Assembly: GCF_052064335.1 (NCBI RefSeq)
Contig: NZ_JBQHVU010000001.1
Span: 62,001-126,000, forward strand
Reading direction: 5' to 3'
Length of the DNA: 64,000 nucleotides
Origin: Weimeria sp002480925
GTDB lineage: Bacteria; Bacillota; Clostridia; Lachnospirales; Lachnospiraceae
Below the pieces are notes generated by a model. That model had not been told where the DNA came from, did not search any database, and worked only from the letters and a program-made list of their open reading frames with translations. Each line of letters opens with the position of its first letter. Position 1 is the stretch's first letter. A program made the position numbers and the translations under genes. This document shows, piece by piece, positions 17,097 through 25,017 of the stretch.

Positions 17097-17109
17097 AAGT
17101 GGCTCTATA

Positions 17110-17295
17110 TTAAGCTCTCTCCACAGCGCCTGAACGAAGACAGGAAGCGCAGACGTATAATCTCTTCGGAGCACCGTTTACGATGCATTTAACAGACTTA
17201 ACGTTTGATTTCCAGATTCGGTTCGACCTTCTGTGTGAATGACTCACATTATTTCCGAAGTGAGCGCCCTTGCCACAGACAGCACATTTTGCCAT
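17110..17295 (-). CDS. rpmB: 50S ribosomal protein L28
   Basis: A 61-residue ribosomal protein: MAKCAVCGKGAHFGNNVSHS, then RIWKSNVKSV and LYVCASCLRSGAV. Two CxxC pairs make the zinc ribbon of the cysteine-containing L28 type. The ATG at 17295 is preceded on its strand by AAGGAGGTGC, a near-perfect Shine-Dalgarno, so the longer reading frame is rejected. rpmB divergent from asp23-fakA-recG is a conserved Firmicutes order. Confidence 0.97.
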   Translation of the reverse strand: MAKCAVCGKGAHFGNNVSHSHRRSNRIWKSNVKSVKCIVNGAPKRLYVCASCLRSGAVERA

Positions 17296-17356
17296 TCTTA
17301 GCACCTCCTTATCGAATAATCTACATAAAGGTGTCTTCTTGCGACACAACTATTGT

Positions 17357-17385
17357 ATTCTATCAAATCTAAATACAAAATGCAA
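17357..17385 (-). promoter_or_regulatory. rpmB promoter candidate (minus strand)
   Basis: On the minus strand, TTGCAT (17380-17385) and TAGAAT (17357-17362) are 17 bases apart. The transcript would start near 17350 and carry a small GTGTC/GACAC hairpin (17331-17347) at its 5' end. Confidence 0.5.
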
Positions 17386-17414
17386 GAGGTAATTTTAGCA
17401 TTTTAACTTTCTTG

Positions 17415-17442
17415 TTGAAATTTCCGGGGATTTAGATATAAT
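17415..17442 (+). promoter_or_regulatory. asp23-fakA-recG promoter candidate
   Basis: TTGAAA at 17415-17420 and a perfect TATAAT at 17437-17442, with a 16-base spacer. The start codon is 36 bases further on. It is divergent from the rpmB promoter. Confidence 0.55.
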
Positions 17443-17478
17443 ATGAACTAGCTGAAAAAATTTTGAATGGAGGAATTT

Positions 17479-17844
17479 ATGCAGGCACAGGGTCAGATGG
17501 AAAATGATCTGGGAAAGATCATAATAGATACCGATGTCATTGCCACCTATGCGGGATCCGTTGCTGTGGAGTGCTTCGGGATAGTAGGCATGGCTGCGGT
17601 CAATATGAAGGATGGGCTTGTCAAGCTTCTTAAAAAGGAGTATCTTGGACACGGTATACAGGTTGCTTACAATGACGATGGAAGCATTTCTCTTGATTTT
17701 CACTGCATCATAAGCTATGGAGTTTCTATTGCGACTGTAGCAGCAAACCTGCGTGAGACTGTCAAGTACAAGGTCGAGGAGTTCACAGGACTTACAGTGG
17801 ACAAGATAAATATTTATGTAGAGGGCGTTCGCGTCATCGATTAA
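17479..17844 (+). CDS. Asp23/Gls24 family protein (YloU-like)
   Basis: A 121-residue protein of the Asp23/DUF322 family: GKIIIDTDVIATYAGSVA, GIVGMAAVNMKDG, and a C-terminal TGLTVDKINIYVEGVRV. Members sit at the cell envelope in Gram-positive bacteria and are linked to alkaline or envelope stress. Next to fakA the YloU branch is expected. The ATG at 17479 is chosen because GGAGGA lies 5 bases upstream; the ATG at 17467 is part of that same stretch and has no ribosome site of its own. Confidence 0.9.
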   Translation: MQAQGQMENDLGKIIIDTDVIATYAGSVAVECFGIVGMAAVNMKDGLVKLLKKEYLGHGIQVAYNDDGSISLDFHCIISYGVSIATVAANLRETVKYKVEEFTGLTVDKINIYVEGVRVID

Positions 17845-17854
17845 GGAGGATACA

Positions 17855-19492
17855 TTGGCTATTAATTCAATTGATGCAGCCCAGTTGTCAAGGATGTTCC
17901 TTGCTGGCGCCCGTTATCTTGAGAATCAGAAGGATCATATCAACGAGCTTAACGTTTTTCCGGTCCCGGATGGTGATACCGGCACCAATATGACAGCCAC
18001 CATCATGTCGGCTGCCCAGGCGGTTTCGGAGATAAAGGATCCGGATATGAAGAGCTTGTCAAAGGCTATTTCCTCTGGCTCGCTAAGAGGAGCAAGAGGC
18101 AACTCGGGAGTAATCCTGTCCCAGCTTTTCAGAGGCTTTACAAAGGTTCTTAAGAATGTAGAGAGCCTCGACTCTGCTTCACTTGCAGAGGGCTTCAAGA
18201 AAGCTACACAGACTGCATACAGGGCAGTAATGCAGCCTAAGGAGGGTACAATCCTTACAGTTGCAAAGGCGGCAAGCGATGCAGCAGAGACTGCAGCTGC
18301 AGAAAGCGATGATCTTCTCGTTATAGGAGCAGGCATTGTCGAGGCGGCGCAGGCAGCGCTTGATTCTACTCCTGAGCTCCTTCCAGTCCTGAAGGAGGCC
18401 GGAGTCGTAGACTCTGGCGGAGCCGGACTTGTAGAAGTGCTTAAGGGAGCCTATGATCTTCTTTCCGGCAAGGATATAGATATCACTATAGCTTCTGCAT
18501 CTGCTGATGGCAGTGCGGATACAGAGCAGGAAGAGAAAAAATACGAATATAGTCTGGCCTTCTCACTTAAGGCTTATCAGAGCTTCGCTGCTGGAGTAGA
18601 CCAGGAGCTTCTTGCCTATCTTTGCGGCCTTGGTACAGAGGTGAAGCTTTCATCAGACAAGAAGACAATGCACATATCCCTTCTTACCAATGTTCCTGGA
18701 AAGGCCTTAAACCACGCCCTTAAGCTTGGAAGTGCATATGACATAAGGATAGATAATCCATCTCTCGATGGAAGTGAGCCTGCGGCAGCTTCTGATACCC
18801 ATGCAGAGGCAGAGCAGACCACATCTGAGCAGAAGGAGATAGGATTTGTAGCTGTTTCATGCGGAGATGGCCTTGACGGCATCTTTAAGGAGCTTGGATG
18901 TGATGTCGTGATCAAGGGTGGTCAGACCATGAACCCTTCGACAGATGATATCCTAAAGGCCTGCGAGCAGGTGAACGCAAGGAATGTGTTTATCCTCCCT
19001 AACAATAAGAATATAGTTTTAGCAGCAAGTCAGGCTGCGGATCTGCTTGATGATAAGAAGGCATATGTGATCCCTGCAAAGACTGTTCCTCAGGGCATTA
19101 CTGCTCTGGTGAACTTCATTCCTGATCAGTCGGTTTTAGATAACCAGAAGAGGATGACAGAGGAGCTTTCAAATGTAAGGAGCGGTGAGATCACCTATTC
19201 AGTAAGGGATACATCTATAGACGGCAGGGCCATAAAGGCTGGAGACTATATGGGTATCACGGACGAGGGGATCAAGGCAGTAAGCCCTTCCATAGGAGAG
19301 GCTTTTATGGAGATGCTTTCAGTCATGGTGACTCCTGATTCGGCCCTTCTTACTGTATATACAGGTGCTGACGCAAAGGAGGAGGTAACTCGGGAGATCA
19401 GTGCCAGGATATCAAAGGAGTATCCTTCTCTCGAGGTCGATTTCCAGACTGGCGGACAGAATGTATATTACTATATAGTAAGTGTTGAGTGA
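17855..19492 (+). CDS. fakA: DAK2-domain protein, fatty acid kinase FakA-like (YloV)
   Basis: A 545-residue protein. The N-terminal DAK2 kinase domain (1-210) has FPVPDGDTGTNM and ISSGSLRGARGNSGVILSQ, which hold nucleotide and metal, then VDSGGAGLVE. A C-terminal DegV-like domain (from about 320, GFVAVSCGDGLDGIFKELG) follows. FakA phosphorylates fatty acids bound to a FakB partner, feeding PlsX/PlsY for phospholipid synthesis. No FakB (DegV) gene is seen in the window. The start is TTG, fixed by AAGGAGG 5-6 bases upstream and by homology. Confidence 0.9.
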   Translation: MAINSIDAAQLSRMFLAGARYLENQKDHINELNVFPVPDGDTGTNMTATIMSAAQAVSEIKDPDMKSLSKAISSGSLRGARGNSGVILSQLFRGFTKVLKNVESLDSASLAEGFKKATQTAYRAVMQPKEGTILTVAKAASDAAETAAAESDDLLVIGAGIVEAAQAALDSTPELLPVLKEAGVVDSGGAGLVEVLKGAYDLLSGKDIDITIASASADGSADTEQEEKKYEYSLAFSLKAYQSFAAGVDQELLAYLCGLGTEVKLSSDKKTMHISLLTNVPGKALNHALKLGSAYDIRIDNPSLDGSEPAAASDTHAEAEQTTSEQKEIGFVAVSCGDGLDGIFKELGCDVVIKGGQTMNPSTDDILKACEQVNARNVFILPNNKNIVLAASQAADLLDDKKAYVIPAKTVPQGITALVNFIPDQSVLDNQKRMTEELSNVRSGEITYSVRDTSIDGRAIKAGDYMGITDEGIKAVSPSIGEAFMEMLSVMVTPDSALLTVYTGADAKEEVTREISARISKEYPSLEVDFQTGGQNVYYYIVSVE

Positions 19493-21531
19493 TGAAGATA
19501 TTTGATGATATCACAGCGGTTAAAGGAATAGGAGAAAAGACGGCTGCCCTGTTTAAAAGGGCGGGCGTCTTTTGCGTTTATGATCTGCTGACCTATTATC
19601 CTGCCACATATATGACCTACCCGGAAATATCAGACCAGATATTGTTATCAGATAAGACCATGGTCTCTGTCTGCTGTCCGATCAGAAGACTAAGTGAGCG
19701 CTATGTGAACAGGAAGCTTATAACTGTTGCGGCTGCATCTGTCGGAGGAGATGATATCTCGCTTGTATGGTTTAATCAGAGATATCTGAAAAGGACTCTT
19801 AAGCCTGGATACAGATATGTCTTTTATGGGAAGCTTTCCTGCAGGGCTGGCTCCATAGAGCTCCTGTCTCCCCAGATCTTTTCCAGGGAGGAGTATGGCA
19901 GGCTCTCAAACAGGATGCTTCCTGTATATTCCAAGGTCTTAGGGCTTAACGACAAGACTATCCGTAAGGCACTTGTAAATGCTTTTACAGAGATAGAAAT
20001 AAGTGAGTATCTTCCTGACCATATCCTGAATGAATACGGCCTTATGGACCTGTCATCATCGCTTCATGACATTCATTTTCCCAAAAGCAAAGAGCAGCTT
20101 GCTTTGGCCAGAAGAAGGCTTGTTTTCGATGAGTTTTTTCTCTTTCTTCTGCAGCAGAGGCTTGTAAGGCTAAATGAGAGAAAGATAAAGAACCCGCTTC
20201 AGGGACTCGATCTTTCTGTTTCTGAGAAGATAGAGGAGGCGCTTCCTTATAAGCTTACTGGCGGACAGAAAGAGGCTATATCCGATGTGATCACTGATCT
20301 TACTGGTCCAACTGTCAGCCAGAGGCTTATTCAGGGCGATGTGGGCTGCGGGAAAACGATAGTTGCCTTTATCGCAATGGCAATTATTGCCTCAGGAGGC
20401 TATGAGGCTGCCCTTATGGCACCTACAGAGGTACTTGCAAGACAGCATTATAATAAGCTTGCTTCCCTGACCAGGGAGGCAGGTCTTGATATAAGACCTG
20501 TCCTTCTTACAGGATCCGTAAAGGGAAAGGCAAGAAAAGAAGCACTTTCTGTAATTGAGGACGGTGGTCCGGTCATAGTGATTGGGACCCATGCGCTTTT
20601 TCAGGAAAAGGTCGTTTTCAATAAGCTTGCCCTTGTGATAACCGATGAGCAGCACAGGTTCGGAGTAAAGCAGAGGGAGGCGCTTTCAAAGAAGGGTCAG
20701 GCTGTTTTTTCCATAGTGATGAGTGCCACCCCTATACCGCGTACACTCTCTCTTATCCTCTATCAGGGCATGTCGGTTTCTTCGATAAAGGAAAAGCCGT
20801 CCCTGCGCCTGCCGCTTAAGAATGCCCTGATAAATGCAGGGCAGAGGGACAGTGCCTATTCATTTATAGTAAAGCAGATAAGAGCGGGTCATCAGGCTAT
20901 CATTATCTGTCCGCTCGTAGAGGCGTCAGAAAATATAGAAGGTGAAAATGTTTGCGATTATGCAGACAGGATGTCTTCTCTCCTGCCTAATGATATCAGG
21001 CTTGGAAGGCTTACAGGTCCTATGGCGCCTGATGAGAAGGATAAGGTCATGGGAGACTTTGCGTCAGGCAGGATAGACCTTCTTATCGCCACTACCGTGA
21101 TAGAGGTAGGCGTAGATGTGCCGAATGCCACAGTGATAATGATAGAAGACGCCCAGAGGTTTGGCCTGGCCCAGCTGCACCAGCTGAGGGGGCGTGTAGG
21201 ACGAGGCGATGCCCAGGGATACTGTATCCTTGTCGACAGCTCTGGCTCCAAAACTCCTCCGGCCAGACTAAAGGCCCTGCTCCAGTCCAATGACGGCTTC
21301 TATCTGGCTGATGCTGACCTGAGGCTTCGTGGTCCCGGGGATACATTCGGAGTCAGGCAGTCAGGAGAGGCCTCCTTCCGGCTGGGAGATATATATAAGG
21401 ATGCAGATATCCTAAAGGAAGCTTCCAGGGCCCTTTCTCTTTTAACAGAGGATGGAGCAGACCTAAGCTCGTATCCTAATCTTTCCGAAAGGCTTGATAT
21501 AAGCAGAAACAGGACCTTTATCAATTTATGA
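19492..21531 (+). CDS. recG: ATP-dependent DNA helicase RecG
   Basis: A 679-residue superfamily 2 helicase that remodels stalled forks and branched DNA. It has an N-terminal wedge/OB domain (to about 230), Walker A GDVGCGKT, APTEVLARQH (motif Ia), the DEQH-box (TDEQHRFGVKQR), SATPIPRTL (motif III), ATTVIEVGVDVPNAT and LHQLRGRVGRG (motifs V/VI). The ATG at 19492 overlaps the fakA stop. The C-terminus ends on RNRTFINL and looks complete. Confidence 0.96.
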   Translation: MKIFDDITAVKGIGEKTAALFKRAGVFCVYDLLTYYPATYMTYPEISDQILLSDKTMVSVCCPIRRLSERYVNRKLITVAAASVGGDDISLVWFNQRYLKRTLKPGYRYVFYGKLSCRAGSIELLSPQIFSREEYGRLSNRMLPVYSKVLGLNDKTIRKALVNAFTEIEISEYLPDHILNEYGLMDLSSSLHDIHFPKSKEQLALARRRLVFDEFFLFLLQQRLVRLNERKIKNPLQGLDLSVSEKIEEALPYKLTGGQKEAISDVITDLTGPTVSQRLIQGDVGCGKTIVAFIAMAIIASGGYEAALMAPTEVLARQHYNKLASLTREAGLDIRPVLLTGSVKGKARKEALSVIEDGGPVIVIGTHALFQEKVVFNKLALVITDEQHRFGVKQREALSKKGQAVFSIVMSATPIPRTLSLILYQGMSVSSIKEKPSLRLPLKNALINAGQRDSAYSFIVKQIRAGHQAIIICPLVEASENIEGENVCDYADRMSSLLPNDIRLGRLTGPMAPDEKDKVMGDFASGRIDLLIATTVIEVGVDVPNATVIMIEDAQRFGLAQLHQLRGRVGRGDAQGYCILVDSSGSKTPPARLKALLQSNDGFYLADADLRLRGPGDTFGVRQSGEASFRLGDIYKDADILKEASRALSLLTEDGADLSSYPNLSERLDISRNRTFINL

Positions 21532-21649
21532 TAAAGCGAACCAACGCTATAATAATATTATTATTAAAATATGAGAGTGACATTAGATGGCTCTTATGAG
21601 ATGATTCTTACAGATACCTTAGCATTATGATCCATGAAAGGAGAATTCT

Positions 21650-21754
21650 ATGAAAAAATCTGTAAGGATCATCCCACTTGCAATGCTGCTTGCCTTTGTT
21701 TTCGTCTTTTCAGGAGATATATTATACCTCATAAATAATCTTGTCGTAGAGTAA
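21650..21754 (+). CDS. Candidate 34-residue hydrophobic small protein
   Basis: An ATG 6 bases after AAAGGAG opens a 34-codon frame with a basic N-terminus (MKKSVR), a hydrophobic core (IIPLAMLLAFVFVF), then SGDILYLINNLVVE. It could be a single-pass membrane peptide or a tiny secreted peptide. It stands alone in the 343-base gap between recG and rqcH and is followed by a strong intrinsic terminator 27 bases after the stop, which is what a real short transcript would look like. No promoter was found with confidence; TATAAT at 21552 lacks a good -35. The function is unknown. Confidence 0.6.
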   Translation: MKKSVRIIPLAMLLAFVFVFSGDILYLINNLVVE

Positions 21755-21781
21755 AATTGATCTGAGACTAAGGCATCTGAC

Positions 21782-21813
21782 CGGCAGAATAGCAGTATTC
21801 TGCCGATTTTTTT
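21782..21813 (+). terminator. Intrinsic terminator after the small ORF
   Basis: CGGCAGAATA (21782-21791) pairs perfectly with TATTCTGCCG (21796-21805) around a GCAG loop, followed by seven T (21807-21813). It ends the recG/small-ORF transcript just before the rqcH promoter. Confidence 0.9.
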
Positions 21814-21817
21814 GCGA

Positions 21818-21846
21818 TTGATTTTAAGGTTAGTATATTTTATAAT
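21818..21846 (+). promoter_or_regulatory. rqcH promoter
   Basis: TTGATT (21818-21823) and TATAAT (21841-21846) are 17 bases apart, directly after the terminator and 29 bases before the start codon. Confidence 0.65.
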
Positions 21847-21874
21847 AAACAGATAAGGCTTGTGGAGGAATATT

Positions 21875-23617
21875 ATGTCGTTTGACGGAATAACTATACA
21901 TGCTCTTGTAAGGGAACTTGACAGGGCGCTTTCGGATTCGCGTATCACAAAGATAGCCCAGCCACAGCCGGAGGAGCTAATAATAACAGTAAAGAATGGT
22001 GGGGAAAAGCATCTTCTTCTTATGAATGCAAATGCTTCCCTGCCGCTTATTTATCTGACACAGGAAAATGAAATCTCGCCGCTCAAGGCGCCGGGATTTC
22101 TTATGCTGCTTAGAAAGTATATAGGGAGCGGAGTAATAGAGAAGGTAAGCCAGCCAGGTCTTGAAAGGGTGGTCCGCCTACAGATAAGGCATTTAGATGA
22201 GTTGGGTGACCTCGCAAGGAAATATCTCTATATAGAGATAATGGGCAAATACTCCAATATCATCTTTACAGATGACAATGACAGGATAATAGATTCGATA
22301 AAAAGAATAGGGGCCAATACCTCAAGTGTCCGTGAGGTTCTGCCAGGAAGGGATTATTTCATACCATCACAGAAGGATAAATACAATCCTTTCGATGTCA
22401 CAAGGACTATGTTTATAGAGGAGATATTAAGACGGCCAGGAGAGACGGCAAGAGTCATAGCATCGGGACTTGTCGGATTTTCCTCTGTAAGCTCTGTTGA
22501 GGTCTGCCTGAGAGCCGGAGTCGATCCATCTGTCTCCCAGGCCTCTCTTACCCAGGACCAGAAAAACGCCCTGTTTGATGCCTTCAGGCAGATCCTTGCA
22601 ATGATAGATCAGACAGAGCCGTCTCCTGTCATATACTCGGATCCTGTCACGAAAAAGCCGCTTGAGTTTTCGGCCTGGCCTCTGCTTTCATATGAGAATG
22701 CCAGCTGTACAAGGTCTTCGTCTGTCAGCCAGATGCTCTATAGCTATTATTCAGCAAAGAACACCTATTCCAATATGAAGCAGCGGTCGGCTGACCTCAG
22801 GAAGAATGTGAAGAACCTGCTGGAGAGAGAGTCAAGGAAGCTTAATATTCAGCAGAAGCAGCTTGAAAGCTCAAAGAAGATGGACAAGTATCGTATCTAT
22901 GGGGAGCTTTTGCATACATATGGATATGAGGCCAAGGAGGGAGATGATTCAATAGAGGTAATAAACTATTATGATAATAAGCCTCTTAAGATCCCTCTCG
23001 ACCCGAAGAAGCCTGTTATGGAGTGTGCAAATGATTATTTCAAAAGATATGAGAAGCTTAAGCGTACAAAAGAGGCAGTTAGTCTGCAGATAGAGGATAC
23101 AAGAAAGAATATAGACGAGCTTGATTCTGTCCTTACCTCTCTTGATATGGCTGAGGATGAGGGGGATCTGTCAGAGATAAGGCATGAGCTTTCAGACTAC
23201 GGTTTTCTAAGGAAAAGCTCACATTCCAAGAAGGAAAAGGCCCTGAAGGCAAAGCCCCTTCATTTCGTGACGGATGATGGTGCTGATATCTATGTCGGAA
23301 AGAATAATTATCAGAATGAATATGTGACCTTCAAGCTTGCAAAGCCGCTCGACTGGTGGTTCCATGCAAAGAATATGCCAGGCTCCCATGTCATAATAAA
23401 GACGGATGGAGGGGAACCATCAGACAGGGACTTTGAGATAGCCGCCCAGATAGCAGCCTATTATTCCAAGGGAAGGGACAATGACAAGACAGAGATCGAC
23501 TATGTGAAAAGGAAGGAGGTCATGAAGTCTCCGGGCAAGGCTAAGGGATTTGTGATCTACCATACCAATTATTCCATGACAGTCCATCCTGAGGTCAGCG
23601 GGGTGAGAAAGGCCTGA
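21875..23617 (+). CDS. rqcH: RqcH/NFACT family ribosome rescue protein
   Basis: A 580-residue protein. The NFACT-N domain (MSFDGITIHALVRELD...) is followed by a helix-hairpin-helix region, a central coiled coil (about 300-440), and the C-terminal NFACT-R domain (DIYVGKNNYQNEYVTFKLA, WWFHAKNMPGSHVII). RqcH binds stalled 50S-peptidyl-tRNA complexes and directs alanine tailing of the nascent chain; the family was long called fibronectin-binding protein FbpA. The ATG at 21875 follows TGGAGG. It is transcribed from its own promoter as a single gene, with a new promoter overlapping its end. Confidence 0.93.
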   Translation: MSFDGITIHALVRELDRALSDSRITKIAQPQPEELIITVKNGGEKHLLLMNANASLPLIYLTQENEISPLKAPGFLMLLRKYIGSGVIEKVSQPGLERVVRLQIRHLDELGDLARKYLYIEIMGKYSNIIFTDDNDRIIDSIKRIGANTSSVREVLPGRDYFIPSQKDKYNPFDVTRTMFIEEILRRPGETARVIASGLVGFSSVSSVEVCLRAGVDPSVSQASLTQDQKNALFDAFRQILAMIDQTEPSPVIYSDPVTKKPLEFSAWPLLSYENASCTRSSSVSQMLYSYYSAKNTYSNMKQRSADLRKNVKNLLERESRKLNIQQKQLESSKKMDKYRIYGELLHTYGYEAKEGDDSIEVINYYDNKPLKIPLDPKKPVMECANDYFKRYEKLKRTKEAVSLQIEDTRKNIDELDSVLTSLDMAEDEGDLSEIRHELSDYGFLRKSSHSKKEKALKAKPLHFVTDDGADIYVGKNNYQNEYVTFKLAKPLDWWFHAKNMPGSHVIIKTDGGEPSDRDFEIAAQIAAYYSKGRDNDKTEIDYVKRKEVMKSPGKAKGFVIYHTNYSMTVHPEVSGVRKA

Positions 23618-23625
23618 AATCTTTT

Positions 23626-23654
23626 TTGACATAAGCTGTCTTTAGGCTTATAAT
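23626..23654 (+). promoter_or_regulatory. Consensus promoter of the remA-gmk-rpoZ operon
   Basis: TTGACA (23626-23631) and TATAAT (23649-23654) match the sigma-A consensus at all 12 positions with an ideal 17-base spacer. It lies between the rqcH stop and remA and probably drives the long operon down to the terminator at 29048. Confidence 0.85.
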
Positions 23655-23685
23655 ATATTAGATTACGTTCTGACAGGAGGTAAAG

Positions 23686-23955
23686 GTGCAGCTGATAAAT
23701 ATAGGATATGGAAACCTGGTCAGCTCTGACCGCATTCTCTGTATAGTTTCGCCAAAGTCGGCTCCGATCAGCAGACTTGTAAAGAAGGCTAAGGAGGACG
23801 GCAGTCTGGTCGATGCCAGTGAGGGCAGGAAGACCAAGGGAGTCATTATAGCTGACAATGGCAGCGTCATCCTCTCAGCTCTTACTCCTGTGACGATCGA
23901 GGGAAGGATGCATAACGAAAAGACAGACGAGGAAACAGAAAATGGCAGTAAGTAA
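23686..23955 (+). CDS. remA: RemA-like extracellular matrix regulator (DUF370)
   Basis: An 89-residue DNA-binding protein: INIGYGNLVSSDRILCIVSP, ESAPI-like KSAPISRLVKKAKE, and DASEGRKTKGVIIADNGSVILS, all close to RemA. In Bacillus, RemA forms rings on DNA and activates matrix and osmoprotection genes. Here it leads gmk and rpoZ, the same order as in Bacillus (remA-gmk-rpoZ). The start is GTG with AGGAGG 8 bases upstream. It overlaps gmk by 14 bases. Confidence 0.9.
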   Translation: MQLINIGYGNLVSSDRILCIVSPKSAPISRLVKKAKEDGSLVDASEGRKTKGVIIADNGSVILSALTPVTIEGRMHNEKTDEETENGSK

Positions 23956-24586
23956 AGGACTTGTGGTGGTGCTTTCCGGCTTTTCGGGAGCAGGTAAGGG
24001 AACTATTATGAAGCATCTTCTGAATAAGTATCCCGGAAGATATCATCTTTCCATCTCAGTGACCACCAGGGAGAAGAGACAGGGAGAGGAAGAAGGAAGA
24101 GAGTATTTCTTCAAGACACGCGAGGAATTTGACCGGATGGTCAGGGATGATGAATTCCTTGAGCACGCTACCTTTAACGGCAATTCCTACGGTACGCCCA
24201 AGGCATATGTGAAGCAGCTTGTCGATCAGGGCAAGGACGTGATCCTTGAGATCGAGGTAAATGGAGCCCTGCAGGTGAAGAAGATCTTTCCTGACGCTCT
24301 TCTTTTGTTTGTGACACCTCCGTCAGCAAAGGAGCTTAAAAACCGTCTGGTAGGAAGAGGGACTGAAACCGATCAGGTAGTAGCCCAGAGACTTTCCATA
24401 TCGTCAAAGGAATCCCTTCTGATGCCGTCCTATGATTATCTAGTGGTTAATGACAGGATAGAGGACAGTGTCGAGAGGGTTCATCAGATAATAGAGAGCG
24501 CGCATTATGCGACAAAATATAATGGTGAGAGAATAGCCGAGCTGCAGGAAGAACTCAAGGCTTTTTCGAAAGGAGATAATAAATGA
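23942..24586 (+). CDS. gmk: Guanylate kinase
   Basis: A 214-residue enzyme that phosphorylates GMP to GDP. The P-loop reads SGFSGAGKGT, then SVTTREKRQGEEEGREYFF (GMP-binding segment) and LEIEVNGALQVKK. The usual bacterial IDWQG reads IEVNGA here, a mild variant. It overlaps remA upstream and rpoZ downstream (four bases), so the three are coupled. Confidence 0.95.
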   Translation: MAVSKGLVVVLSGFSGAGKGTIMKHLLNKYPGRYHLSISVTTREKRQGEEEGREYFFKTREEFDRMVRDDEFLEHATFNGNSYGTPKAYVKQLVDQGKDVILEIEVNGALQVKKIFPDALLLFVTPPSAKELKNRLVGRGTETDQVVAQRLSISSKESLLMPSYDYLVVNDRIEDSVERVHQIIESAHYATKYNGERIAELQEELKAFSKGDNK

Positions 24587-25017
24587 TACATCCATCCTAT
24601 GTGGAACTGATGAAGGTAGTTAACGAGGGAACTGACGTCGGAGAAGAGCCAGTCGTAAACAGCCGTTATTCGATAGTCTGCGCTACCGCAAAAAGAGCCA
24701 GACAGCTGATCGACGGAAAGCGCCCGCTTATTGACCCCAGGCCTAAGGAAAAGCCTCTTTCGGTTGCGGTAAATGAGCTCTATACAGGACAGCTGCGTAT
24801 CCTTACGGATGATGAGGCATCCGATATGGCCTTAAAAGAGGCAGAACTAAAGGAGCAGGTAGCCGAGCGCCTAAGAGAGGCAAAGGCTGCTGCAGAGGCC
24901 TCAAAGAAGGAAGAGGAGGCTGCAGCTCTTGCTGATGAGCCCGATGAGGAAGCAGAGGCAGAGGATATTGATGGCGTTTTGGATAATACCTCTGATGATC
25001 AGGAAAACAACGAATGA
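24583..25017 (+). CDS. rpoZ: RNA polymerase omega subunit with long acidic tail
   Basis: A 144-residue protein. The first 80 residues match omega: NSRYSIVCATAKRARQL, then PLSVAVNELYTGQLRI. Omega binds the beta' subunit and helps polymerase assembly and ppGpp response. Omega proteins are usually 70-100 residues; here about 60 extra residues form an Ala/Glu/Lys coiled coil and then a very acidic end (EEEAAALADEPDEEAEAEDI). The position after gmk confirms the identity. It overlaps rimO by four bases. Confidence 0.9.
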   Translation: MIHPSYVELMKVVNEGTDVGEEPVVNSRYSIVCATAKRARQLIDGKRPLIDPRPKEKPLSVAVNELYTGQLRILTDDEASDMALKEAELKEQVAERLREAKAAAEASKKEEEAAALADEPDEEAEAEDIDGVLDNTSDDQENNE

